From Acetobacteraceae bacterium (lineage in GTDB: Bacteria; Pseudomonadota; Alphaproteobacteria; Acetobacterales; Acetobacteraceae), in contig CANJXD010000143.1 of NCBI GenBank assembly GCA_947478535.1, positions 1 through 11,356 on the forward strand: a stretch of 11,356 nt of DNA, given 5' to 3'. Under the pieces are notes generated by a model that did no database searches, had not been told where the DNA came from, and was given only the letters and a program-made list of their open reading frames with translations. The position numbers and the translations under genes were made by a program. Below, piece by piece: positions 1 to 6,085 of this stretch; positions within the stretch are counted from its first letter, which is position 1, and every line of letters begins with the position of its first letter.

Positions 1-2179
1 CGTCGTAGTTGGAACCGATGACGCTCTCGATTCCGAGGATCGTGTCTCCGCCGGCAACACTGCCACCGAGTTGGACGGTCACGCCGGTATTCGAACCCAG
101 GAACCAAAGTTCGTCGAATCCGCTGCCGCCAGAAATCCAGTCACGGCCACCGCTATCAAAGATGGTGTCGTTGCCGTCCTGGCCATCCAGGGTGTCGGCG
201 CCGGTGCCACCCTCAATGACGTTGTCACTACCGTTGCCGGTTATCGCGTTGGAGAGAGTGCTGCTGCCGGTCACGCCTTCGATTTCGCGCAACACGTCGC
301 CGTAGGCATGAAAACTGGCGACGATCCGAGAGTCGACGAACTGAATAGCGGCGTCCAGGACGACTCTGACCTGGATGGGTTGGCCGTCGACCGCGTAGCC
401 CCAGGGGGCCGAGCCCACTACAAAATCCTGGGTGCTGTAGTCCACCCAATCGAAGCCACTGCCGCCAAACAGGCTGTCCGCGCCCGCATACGAATACAGT
501 GTATCGTCGCCATCCCCACCACGGAGGATGTTGTTACCGTTGTTGCCGTGGATCTCGTCGCCATAAGCGGATCCGGTGACGGCCTCGACGCCACTGATCG
601 CGTCGCCCGCCGCGTCCCCACGCCACCCGGAACCGCTTCCAACGGTCGCGCCCAGGCTGACACTGATACCGTCGCTGGCTGTCGCGTAGCTGATGACATC
701 CATGGCCAAGGAGTTATGGGTGCCGCCGTCTATCGTGTCGCCGCCAGGCCCACCTTCAAGGACATCATCACCGCCGTCGCCGGCCAGGCTGTCATTGCCC
801 ACGCCTCCCACAAGGAGGTTGTTAAAGACATTGCCAATCAGCGTGTCGTTGCCATCGCCCCCGCCCAGGTCCTCGATGCCGAAGAAGGTGTCTCCCAAGG
901 CGTCGCCTGCGGTGCCCAAGCCGGTCGTAAGGTTCGCCGCGATCGCTTCCTTTGATAAGGCGTAGGATGCCATGTCAACATCGGCGCTACCTTCGAGGCG
1001 ATCTGCGCCTCCATCACCGATCAGCGTGTCATTTCCGAAGCCGCCTGCCAGCGTATTCGCGCTCGCATCACCGCGCAGGGCATCGCTGAAGTTAGAGCCT
1101 ATGATGTATTCGATGCTGACGAGCACTTCGCCCTGCGCCGCACCGCCCTGGCCGAGAAAGCCGCCGCCTACACTCACGCCGACGGCGCTGCCGGCGTAGG
1201 ATACCAAGTCTATGCCATCCCCGCCGTCGAGCGTGTCGGCGCCGGTTCCCCCGTCAAGCGAGTCGTTGCCAGCGCTGCCGGAGAGCAGGTCTGCCCCCGC
1301 TCCACCCGATAGCGAATTGGCGCCGCCATCGCCGGTGATGGTGTCCGCTTCAGCGCTGCCCTTGATGTTCTCGAAGCCTGTGACGGAAGCCTCGCCGGCC
1401 GTGCCCACCCCCGCAAGCCCGCCGAGCATGACCTGCACGGCGCGCGTTGACTCCTCGAAGCTGAGCACGTCGGTTCCTGCGCCGCCATCCAGCGTGTCGG
1501 CGCCATCCGAAGCCAGAATCGAATCATTGCCACCGGCACCGGACATGTTGTCCGCCTCGGCCGTGCCGATCATCGTGTCGTTGAACGCAGTCCCGATCCA
1601 GGCTTCGATACCCGTGACGGTTGCTCTGCCGATAGGCGCTCCAGTGCCGAGGTTGATCAGCATGGCCGTGCCATGCTTGTCGAAAGAGAGCGCATCAACG
1701 CCCGCGCCTCCATCCACGACGTCGGCGCCCAGCCCTGGCGTCAGCGTGTCGTCACCATCGCCACCGCGCAGCGTATCGTTACCGCTGCCGCCGACGAGCA
1801 GGTTCGAATTCGCATCGCCAGTGAGGCTGTTGGCGAAAGTATTGGAGCCGATCACGCCTTCGATGTTGATGAAGGTGTCGCCGACAGAGGCGTTGCTCAA
1901 CGGGCTTCCCGCACCGCTCCCCAGCCCTTCACTCAGGTTGACGGTAGCGCCGGTTAAGTTGTTCACATAGTCCAATACGTCGAAGCCGCTGCCGCCATCG
2001 ATGGTGTCGGCGCCAAGATCAGGAAGAATGCGATCGTTGCCGGAGCCGCCATTCAATGTATCGGGGCCACTGTTGCCGACGAGCGTGTCATCACCGCCTC
2101 GTCCGGAAAGGTCATTTCCGATGAAGACACCGCCCACGAGGGAGTCGTTGGCGGTGTCGCTCCCGAGAAGAGTAGCCAT
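1..2179 (-). CDS. RTX (hemolysin-type calcium-binding) repeat protein, 3' end outside window
   Basis: Reading leftward from the ATG at 2179-2177, the frame is open for 726 codons to the window edge. The product is acidic, almost free of cysteine, and built of glycine/aspartate nonapeptides such as GGSGNDTL, GGDGDDTL and GGVGNDSL, the calcium-binding parallel beta-roll signature of RTX proteins. Between nonapeptide blocks lies a recurring spacer with a hydrophobic SY/SF strand, a V-x-V/NL strand, and an 'IE.. GS...D.L' motif. I count eight IE motifs, at residues about 106, 191, 269, 356, 435, 531, 633 and 717, so the module is 78-102 residues long. Repeats start almost at residue 1; there is no N-terminal signal peptide and no enzymatic domain in the visible part. 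RTX proteins are normally exported by type I secretion using a C-terminal signal, which would be off the left edge. Likely a surface or secreted adhesin/structural protein; that role is inference. GC looks lower than in the catabolic genes. Confidence 0.93.
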   Translation of the reverse strand, partial: MATLLGSDTANDSLVGGVFIGNDLSGRGGDDTLVGNSGPDTLNGGSGNDRILPDLGADTIDGGSGFDVLDYVNNLTGATVNLSEGLGSGAGSPLSNASVGDTFINIEGVIGSNTFANSLTGDANSNLLVGGSGNDTLRGGDGDDTLTPGLGADVVDGGAGVDALSFDKHGTAMLINLGTGAPIGRATVTGIEAWIGTAFNDTMIGTAEADNMSGAGGNDSILASDGADTLDGGAGTDVLSFEESTRAVQVMLGGLAGVGTAGEASVTGFENIKGSAEADTITGDGGANSLSGGAGADLLSGSAGNDSLDGGTGADTLDGGDGIDLVSYAGSAVGVSVGGGFLGQGGAAQGEVLVSIEYIIGSNFSDALRGDASANTLAGGFGNDTLIGDGGADRLEGSADVDMASYALSKEAIAANLTTGLGTAGDALGDTFFGIEDLGGGDGNDTLIGNVFNNLLVGGVGNDSLAGDGGDDVLEGGPGGDTIDGGTHNSLAMDVISYATASDGISVSLGATVGSGSGWRGDAAGDAISGVEAVTGSAYGDEIHGNNGNNILRGGDGDDTLYSYAGADSLFGGSGFDWVDYSTQDFVVGSAPWGYAVDGQPIQVRVVLDAAIQFVDSRIVASFHAYGDVLREIEGVTGSSTLSNAITGNGSDNVIEGGTGADTLDGQDGNDTIFDSGGRDWISGGSGFDELWFLGSNTGVTVQLGGSVAGGDTILGIESVIGSNYD

Positions 2180-2501
2180 CGAGGTGTGATTCCGTTTCGT
2201 TTAGAGCGGCGACAGCGCCTTCACGAAATCGTTACCTGTTTTGGAAGGCATTGTCTTCCCCACATACGCAAAAAAATGAGACGGCATACGTCTAATGGCT
2301 CGCTGACGGCTTTGGGGCTGGATTCATGCGACCAGGGCTTCGCCAAGCTGACGTAGTGGGTCGCTTCCGATGGATCGGTGTCGCCGAAACCGGACTATGC
2401 TCCCGGGGTGGGAGGTTACCCTTACCCTCACCCTTACCCTTACGCTGACCGCGCTGTGTGACCGGGCCGCGCCTCCCATGCGCCGAGTCACCGATGATGG
2501 C
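2180..2501. other. Unassigned stretch upstream of the RTX gene, with hexamer repeat
   Basis: No gene is supported here. The leader of the leftward RTX gene would lie in roughly 2180-2290; the GGAA about 12 bases before its ATG is a weak ribosome binding site, and a run of seven A (2270-2276; T on the coding strand) is the only AT-rich patch. From 2290 to 2500 both strands have short open frames, but none shows recognisable protein sequence. A degenerate hexamer array sits at 2416-2451. It is plausibly scar DNA belonging to the mobile-element debris to its right. Confidence 0.4.
2416..2451. repeat. Degenerate hexamer tandem repeat, TTACCC type
   Basis: Six consecutive hexamers can be read: TTACCC, TTACCC, TCACCC, TTACCC, TTACGC and TGACCG. 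The last two are diverged. In one plus-strand frame they would encode alternating Leu-Thr, on the minus strand alternating Val-Arg, so the repeat itself keeps several frames open and creates false ORFs. A similar hexamer array lies within the small gene at 3351-3542. Confidence 0.75.
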
Positions 2502-2903
2502 GACGTCAGCCGCTTGCCGGACATGCTCGTGGAGGCGGCCCCAGCTGAGGCAGCATCTGCTGGCCATGAGGTCAAACCCGCAGCGGGCGCGGAGCCTGCC
2601 GTGGCGTCAATGTCTCGACGGACGCTGCAGGAGGCGATCGACGACCGTGTCGGTGTCCTCCGCCAGGGTGGGCTGAAGGAGAAGCAGGTCCTTGATGCCG
2701 AGGGTGATCTGCGCGTGCTGGTCGAAGCCTACGCCGCGGACAAGCCGATCGCCGAGATCGGCCTCGTCGAAGCAGGCCGGATCTGGTCTGCCCCTCAGTC
2801 CCTGCCACCGCACCACCGGACGAACCCGGACCTTCGAGACTTCGACCTCATCGTCAGGGCCGAGGAGGCCAGGAGGACCTGGATGCCCCACAGCATGAGC
2901 TTC
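2502..2903 (+). pseudogene. Probable tyrosine site-specific integrase relic (N-terminal part only)
   Basis: The plus-strand frame starting at 2502 reads as protein: an Ala/Glu-rich linker, then from the ATG at 2610 a helical stretch containing RRTLQEAIDDR, GGLKEKQVLD, LVEAYAADKPIAEIGL, and SLPPHHRTNPDLRDFDL. This resembles the linker plus SAM-like core-binding domain of phage integrases, in which an 'LP.....P.L....L...A..A' segment precedes the catalytic domain. After about 2903 the frame loses any integrase character and no R..HxxR..Y catalytic domain follows on this strand, so at most the N-terminal third survives. The assignment comes from pattern memory, not from an invariant motif, and could be wrong. 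Overlapping minus-strand frames look like shadows. Its position beside recombinase-associated and phage relics supports a mobile-element origin. Confidence 0.4.
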
Positions 2904-2970
2904 CGAGCACGAGGCGTACGACAGCCACGTCCGTCCTTCGCGGTCTGCTGCTGCCCGCGCGCTCACTGTG

Positions 2971-3354
2971 TCAGCCGCACGCAAGCAGCTCGCGCTGCCG
3001 GGACCACTCCACCGGAAACGGCGCCATCAGCCCTGGCAGCGTCAGCCGAAGCAGGCGCGAGACGTAGGACGAGTTGATCTTCTCGGCAGCCGGCAACTCG
3101 TCGATCGTGGCGACGCAGCCCGTCTCCATCATCCGCCGCCGACGAAACGCCCTAACCAGCGGCTTCACCAGGGTGGTGTCCGCAGCCGAGGCGCCGCGGG
3201 GCGCCATTCCCCCCGGCATCAGCACCAGCTTCCACCCGCCCCGCGGCTTCGGCCAACGGCGCAGCGAGGTCTCGCGCCAGACCGCGATTCCGCTGCGGCG
3301 TGCTTCAGAGCCATCGTGAAGGTGGCGACAGGAAGCGCCATGTAGATCGATCAA
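2971..3354 (-). pseudogene. Recombinase-associated HTH protein with apparent internal deletion
   Basis: A 127-codon minus-strand frame, openable only by a TTG at 3354-3352 that overlaps the stop of the upstream small gene. Residues 36-49 (KPRGGWKLVLMPGG) and 60-106 (TLVKPLVRAFRRRRMME, then TIDELPAAEKINSSYVSRLL) match a small helix-turn-helix protein common next to serine recombinases and DUF2924 genes in alphaproteobacterial mobile elements. In that family, as I remember it, the segment after SYVSR.LRLTL continues LAPDIVEAILDGRQ... before reaching a conserved LM.PFPVEW..QR end. Here RLTL (102-105) is followed directly by PGLMAPFPVEWSRQRE (106-121), so about 20 residues appear to be missing in frame. 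The first 30 residues look unrelated to the family, and no good ribosome binding site supports the TTG. Probably a non-functional remnant. Confidence 0.55.
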
Positions 3355-3542
3355 TCGTCCAACTTCTGCCTTTCGGTTTCGCCCGGCTGGACGCGCTCAT
3401 CCATCTGTGAAGCGTCGGACTGGCGGCTTTCGTCGCGTTTCACTGCACGGTTGTCCACCTTCGCCGTGGCCTTGGCCTTGGCCTTGGCCTGCTTGGCGCG
3501 CTCCCGGTCGTTTCGTTCCATGTTGTAATTGGGCTTTTTCAT
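3351..3542 (-). CDS. Small Lys/Ala-rich conserved hypothetical protein (63 aa)
   Basis: Starts ATG at 3542-3540, with AAGG seven bases upstream as ribosome binding site. The N-terminus MKKPNYNMERNDRERAKQAK matches, from memory, a widespread family of tiny basic alphaproteobacterial proteins beginning MKKPNYN.ER.ERER.K; its function is unknown to me. Residues about 17-28 are an alternating Lys-Ala tract encoded by a hexamer repeat (3466-3489), followed by a charged, Gln/Asp/Arg-rich tail. The composition predicts a fully charged single helix or disordered chain, cytoplasmic, with no membrane segment. The good start context and a conserved N-terminus make it a likely real gene despite its surroundings. 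Its TGA overlaps the only possible TTG start of the next minus-strand frame. Confidence 0.65.
   Translation of the reverse strand: MKKPNYNMERNDRERAKQAKAKAKATAKVDNRAVKRDESRQSDASQMDERVQPGETERQKLDD
3466..3489. repeat. Hexamer tandem repeat encoding Lys-Ala
   Basis: Four hexamers in a row, GTGGCC followed by three TTGGCC, read on the minus strand as alternating GCC (Ala) and AAG (Lys) codons. Length change by slippage would add or remove Lys-Ala pairs without breaking the frame. Confidence 0.8.
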
Positions 3543-3670
3543 TAACTTACCTTGCTGAAGCAGTGATCGATGGACTGCGCTTGTAGCAGCGCGCGTCCTA
3601 CGCGGACCAGTCGGGATTAGGGAGGGCAGATTTCACGGGGCGCGGACTCGTAGCGTGCGGCATCTTTCTG

Positions 3671-4060
3671 CAGTGGCTTCGCTATCTGCTGTTGACGGGC
3701 GAGACCAAGGATCGCGAGACGCCAGTGCGCCGGTTCCGGGCCGGCGAGGCCCCGGTATTCCTGGTCAGCCTGAAGGCCGGCGGCGTGGGGTTGAACCTAA
3801 CCGCGGCGGACACGGTGATCCACGACGATCCCTGGTGGAACCCCGCGGCCGAGGATCAGGCGACGGGCCGCGCTCACCGCATCGGCCAGGACCAACCAGT
3901 CTTCGTGCATCGACTGGTCGCGCGCCAAAGCATCGAGGAGAAGATGGAAGTCTTGAAGGAACGCAAGCGCGCGCTGGTGGCGACGGTGCTGGGCGGCGAG
4001 GAAGGTGGAGCCCTGCGGCTGACCGAGGCGGATGTGGAGGAACTCTTCGCGATGATGTAA
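3671..4060 (+). pseudogene. SNF2/RapA-family helicase, C-terminal fragment
   Basis: The frame ending at TAA 4058-4060 carries the end of an SNF2 superfamily II helicase. Counting from the TTG at 3692: residues 25-41 are motif V ([17 protein letters not shown]), residues 47-52 include the DPWWNP signature, and residues 56-66 are motif VI ([12 protein letters not shown]) with its arginine finger. The conserved tail 'LFAMM' is present. Homology-like sequence begins near 3671 ([13 protein letters not shown]), so the DEAD-side ATPase domain (Walker A, DExH) and motif IV, several hundred residues, are missing. Without Walker A the product cannot be an active ATPase. The frame is open a little upstream, so a short protein from TTG 3692 is possible but not likely to function. 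The break near 3671 marks a rearrangement border. Confidence 0.88.
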
Positions 4061-4077
4061 GCGCCGACCAAGGCGAT

Positions 4078-4398
4078 ATGATCGGGGCCTTGGACGCCCC
4101 GATGGAGGTGCTCCGCACCCTGCTCGCCGGCAAGCCCGCCCGCGCCCCGCGCGAGCCGGGCGCGCCGCGCAAGGGCACGAAGCAGGAGCCGGTACTGGCC
4201 ATGCTGCGCCGGCCGGACGGCGCGACGGTCGAGCAGATCGCCGAGGCCACGGGCTGGGCGCAGCACACGGGCCGCGGCTTCTTCGCCGGGCTGAAGAAGA
4301 AGGGCGACGCGGTCGAGGTGCTGGAGCGGATCCGCCAGGTCGGCCCCAACCAGACGGGCGCGAAGGGCTCCTTCCCAGTCTACCGAATCACGCCTTGA
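4078..4398 (+). CDS. DUF3489 domain-containing protein (106 aa)
   Basis: ATG at 4078 lies 17 bases after the helicase stop, with AAGG (4070-4073) just ahead. Residues 1-31 are a basic Ala/Pro-rich arm; residues 34-104 form the DUF3489 winged-helix-like domain: TKQEPVLAMLRRPDGATVEQ, IAEATGWAQHTGRGFFAGLK, then a VYRI end. In the family the central helix usually reads QHTVRGFFAG, so Gly64 is a small departure. DUF3489 proteins are short, frequent on alphaproteobacterial chromosomes and mobile elements, and of unknown function; a DNA-binding role is inferred from the fold pattern. The frame can be extended far upstream, antisense-like across the helicase fragment, but that sequence is out-of-frame helicase DNA, so I start at 4078. 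Appears intact. Confidence 0.82.
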   Translation: MIGALDAPMEVLRTLLAGKPARAPREPGAPRKGTKQEPVLAMLRRPDGATVEQIAEATGWAQHTGRGFFAGLKKKGDAVEVLERIRQVGPNQTGAKGSFPVYRITP

Positions 4399-4575
4399 TC
4401 CGCCGGCGCCTGCGGAGAGCCTGAGAAATCAGGGCCCAGGAACATCTCACGCCGGGGTGGTGATCGACATTCGTCAGGCTTGTATCGGGTGTGTGTGGGT
4501 TGGTGCATGCGCCGCGATTGATCCGCGTCCGCTCCTGCCACAAGCTCCGCCTCTCACACGGTAGGATGCACAACC
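4399..4575. other. Intergenic leader of the 4576 gene
   Basis: Holds a short hairpin with arms CCTGA (4420-4424) and TCAGG (4429-4433) and a GAAA loop, placed where a terminator for the DUF3489 gene would be, but lacking a T tract. No clear sigma-70 promoter is visible. The start at 4576 has only a poor ribosome binding site (GGATG about 11 bases upstream). Confidence 0.35.
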
Positions 4576-5175
4576 ATGGCCGAGACCATTCTTTTTCCCG
4601 GACAAGTCGAATGGTCTGGCGAAAATCCGGGGATCTCCCTCAAGGAAGATCCCGCCGGCCCCTTTACCACACTCGCCTCCTTCTTCCGGGTCATGCTCTC
4701 GCCGCATGGGCGCGGCCACGCGCTGGTGCTTCTGCAGGCGCCGCAAACCGAGGGCGCGGGTAATCTCTGCCTGACCGACAATGAGCCGCTCGCGCGCTGG
4801 CTGGTCAGCGATTACGTGTCGCACTTCGGTGCCTGGCGGGGCCTGGCCGGCCTGCGCAATCTAGAATACCGCCCACTCGACAGCGTTATCGCCAGCGGTG
4901 ATGCCATCACCCATTACAGCGAGACGGTGACGGGCGCAGGTATGAAGGTGGCGCTGGATTGGAAAGGGCTCGGCAAGCCCTTCTGTTTCGCGCTCGCCCC
5001 CGCGCAATCTGCTACTGGCAAGCACCACATGCCAAGCCTCTTCGTTGGATGCGACACTGCGACGGTCACCGTGAATGGCGTGCTGCGGCAGGGCGCGCCC
5101 ATCCCGCGCGAAATCGTGGGCCAGCATATCTCGACGGCCATGCTTGCCTTCTCGGAGACATGGCTGCGGGTTTGA
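4576..5175 (+). CDS. Conserved-looking hypothetical protein (199 aa), function unknown
   Basis: I do not recognise this family. The frame runs from ATG 4576 to TGA 5173-5175 and shows normal protein character: mixed hydrophobic and polar residues, no low complexity, and GC-rich third positions. It starts MAETILFPGQVEW and contains a Phe/Leu-rich segment (TTLASFFRVML, 31-41), a probable beta-rich centre (HALVLLQAPQ, 48-57), an aromatic segment (WLVSDYVSHFGAWRGL, 75-90), and a C-terminal half with a beta-strand pattern (MKVALDWKG, SLFVGCDTATVTVNG). No signal peptide, transmembrane helix or catalytic motif is visible; it is probably cytoplasmic. It stands alone, flanked by DUF3489 and a phage packaging relic, and looks intact while almost everything around it is decayed. 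Confidence 0.8.
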   Translation: MAETILFPGQVEWSGENPGISLKEDPAGPFTTLASFFRVMLSPHGRGHALVLLQAPQTEGAGNLCLTDNEPLARWLVSDYVSHFGAWRGLAGLRNLEYRPLDSVIASGDAITHYSETVTGAGMKVALDWKGLGKPFCFALAPAQSATGKHHMPSLFVGCDTATVTVNGVLRQGAPIPREIVGQHISTAMLAFSETWLRV

Positions 5176-5242
5176 ACCCTACCCGCGCAAGCGCAGCGGA
5201 TAGGCTACGGAGCCGGGCACAGCCGGGAGCAGCATGCGGGTC

Positions 5243-5264
5243 CCCATCGCGGCGGCGCGATGGG
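5243..5264. other. Perfect 9-bp inverted repeat (hairpin)
   Basis: Arms CCCATCGCG (5243-5251) and CGCGATGGG (5256-5264) with a GCGG loop lie between the 199-aa gene and the small-terminase relic. It could be a factor-independent terminator without a T tract, or an old phage site. No function can be assigned from sequence alone. Confidence 0.6.
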
Positions 5265-5280
5265 AGCATGAGTGACCGCC

Positions 5281-5556
5281 ATGCCCGAGCTGACCCTCTC
5301 GACCCGTGAGGCTGGCCGTCGGCTCGGCGTCAGCGACACCGCTATCCACAAAGCCGAACGGGCCGGCCGCACCGCCCGCGAGCCGGACGGCCAGCGGGAC
5401 CGAGACTGCTGATCCTGCCCGATCGCCGCCGAGATCAGCGTCGACCCGCATCTGCTGCAGACCATCCTGCAGAGCCACATCAAAGACCTGCTGACGGAGG
5501 TCGCCGATCGCTGCGATCCAGCAGGCCTGGGAGGGGACCGGTCTTCGCAGCCGTGA
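5281..5556 (+). pseudogene. Phage small terminase-like (Nu1-type HTH) relic with in-frame stop
   Basis: From ATG 5281 the frame gives ELTLSTREAGRRLGVSDTAI then HKAERAGRTAREPDG, the Nu1-like winged-HTH that starts many prophage packaging modules, where the usual form is 'LTLS.REA.RRLGVS.TA..KA...GRI..E.DG'. After 43 codons TGA (5410-5412) stops the frame. The same frame then stays open with protein-like sequence, including DPHLLQTILQSHIKDLLTEV, until the TGA at 5554-5556. The intact form would be about 91 residues or longer. Reading the second half as the continuation is inference, though its position directly before the large terminase supports it. The family recognises phage DNA ends and recruits the large subunit; this copy should be dead. 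Confidence 0.55.
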
Positions 5557-6027
5557 GCATGTGCGCCGGCGCGTCGGCGCCATCCTCCGCCCGCCGCCGC
5601 AACTCATGGTATCGGAATGGGCCAAGCGGCACCCTATCTCCGCGACATCATGGATGCGCTCTCGGCAAAGCATCTGGCGCGCCGCATCGTGTTCATGAAG
5701 GGTGCGCAGACGGGAGGTTCCGAAGCCGGAAACAACTGGCTCGGCTACGTCATGCGCCAGGTGCCGGCACCCATGCTGGCAGTGCAGCCAACCGTCGAAC
5801 TGGCCAAGCGGTTCAGCCGCCAGCGCATCGCCCCCTGCTGGAGGAAACACCCGCGCTGCGGGAGCGGGTCGCGCCGGCCCGCGCGCGCGCCAGCTGCAAC
5901 ACCATGCTGTCGAAGGAATTACCCGGTGGCATCCTGGTGCTGATGGGTGCCAACAGCGCCAATGGCTTGCGCTCGATGACGGCGCGGTTCCTCTTTCTCG
6001 ATGAGGTGGACGCCTATCCCGGCGGTC
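5552..6027 (+). pseudogene. Phage terminase large subunit (GpA-type), decayed N-terminal ATPase part
   Basis: Three frames join to make a GpA-like ATPase. Frame one (from about 5552) ends LRPPPQLMVSEWAKR near 5622. Frame two (from about 5623) reads APYLRDIMDALS, then VFMKGAQTGGSEAGNNWLGY with the Walker A-like KGAQTGGSE, and MLAVQPTVELAKRFSRQRI. Frame three, from 5832, reads PLLEETPALRERV, NTMLSKELPGGILVLMGANS and FLFLDEVDAYPG, the Walker B region. Between frames one and two about 25 residues of the usual WADRHR...EPG.WRT segment are missing. Between frames two and three one base appears lost in the C run 5831-5835. Homology stops at about 6027, so the nuclease domain is gone. The normal protein is over 600 residues and pumps DNA into proheads. 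The copy is not functional. Confidence 0.88.
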
Positions 6028-6050
6028 AGCGTAGCGCGTCGTGTCAGCAT
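6028..6050 (-). pseudogene. Possible first codons of a truncated receptor gene
   Basis: Downstream of the hydratase on the minus strand, ATG at 6050-6048 opens MLTRRATLTA before the sequence runs into the terminase relic. A short basic start with RR followed by small and hydrophobic residues is the usual beginning of Tat-type or Bug-type receptor precursors in this group. GGGAGG lies 14 bases upstream and GTGAGG directly abuts the ATG. With only about ten codons this is a suggestion, not an identification. Confidence 0.25.
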
Positions 6051-6064
6051 CCTCACGGGGCGAT

Positions 6065-6085
6065 CCTCCCTGCTTGCAGGCGAGG
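6065..6085 (-). terminator. Hairpin directly after the hydratase stop codon
   Basis: On the minus strand CCTCGCCTG (with one bulged G) pairs with CAGGGAGG across a CAAG loop, giving eight base pairs immediately after the TAG of the hydratase gene. There is no T tract, so it may be a weak terminator or an mRNA-stabilising intercistronic hairpin. Confidence 0.4.

Noticed and set aside
71..1970. Long plus-strand open frames opposite the RTX gene
   Set aside because: They are antisense shadows; the minus strand carries unmistakable calcium-binding repeats and the plus frames have no protein-like pattern.
1..2179. Possible CRISPR array
   Set aside because: The repeats are protein-coding, of variable length and without uniform direct repeats or spacers.
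2416..2451. Telomere-like hexamers
   Set aside because: The unit (CCCTTA) is not the standard telomere unit, the array is six degenerate copies long and lies inside a bacterial region.
2607..2984. 125-codon minus-strand frame
   Set aside because: It overlaps the plus-strand integrase-like frame and reads as its shadow; no recognisable domain or ribosome binding site.
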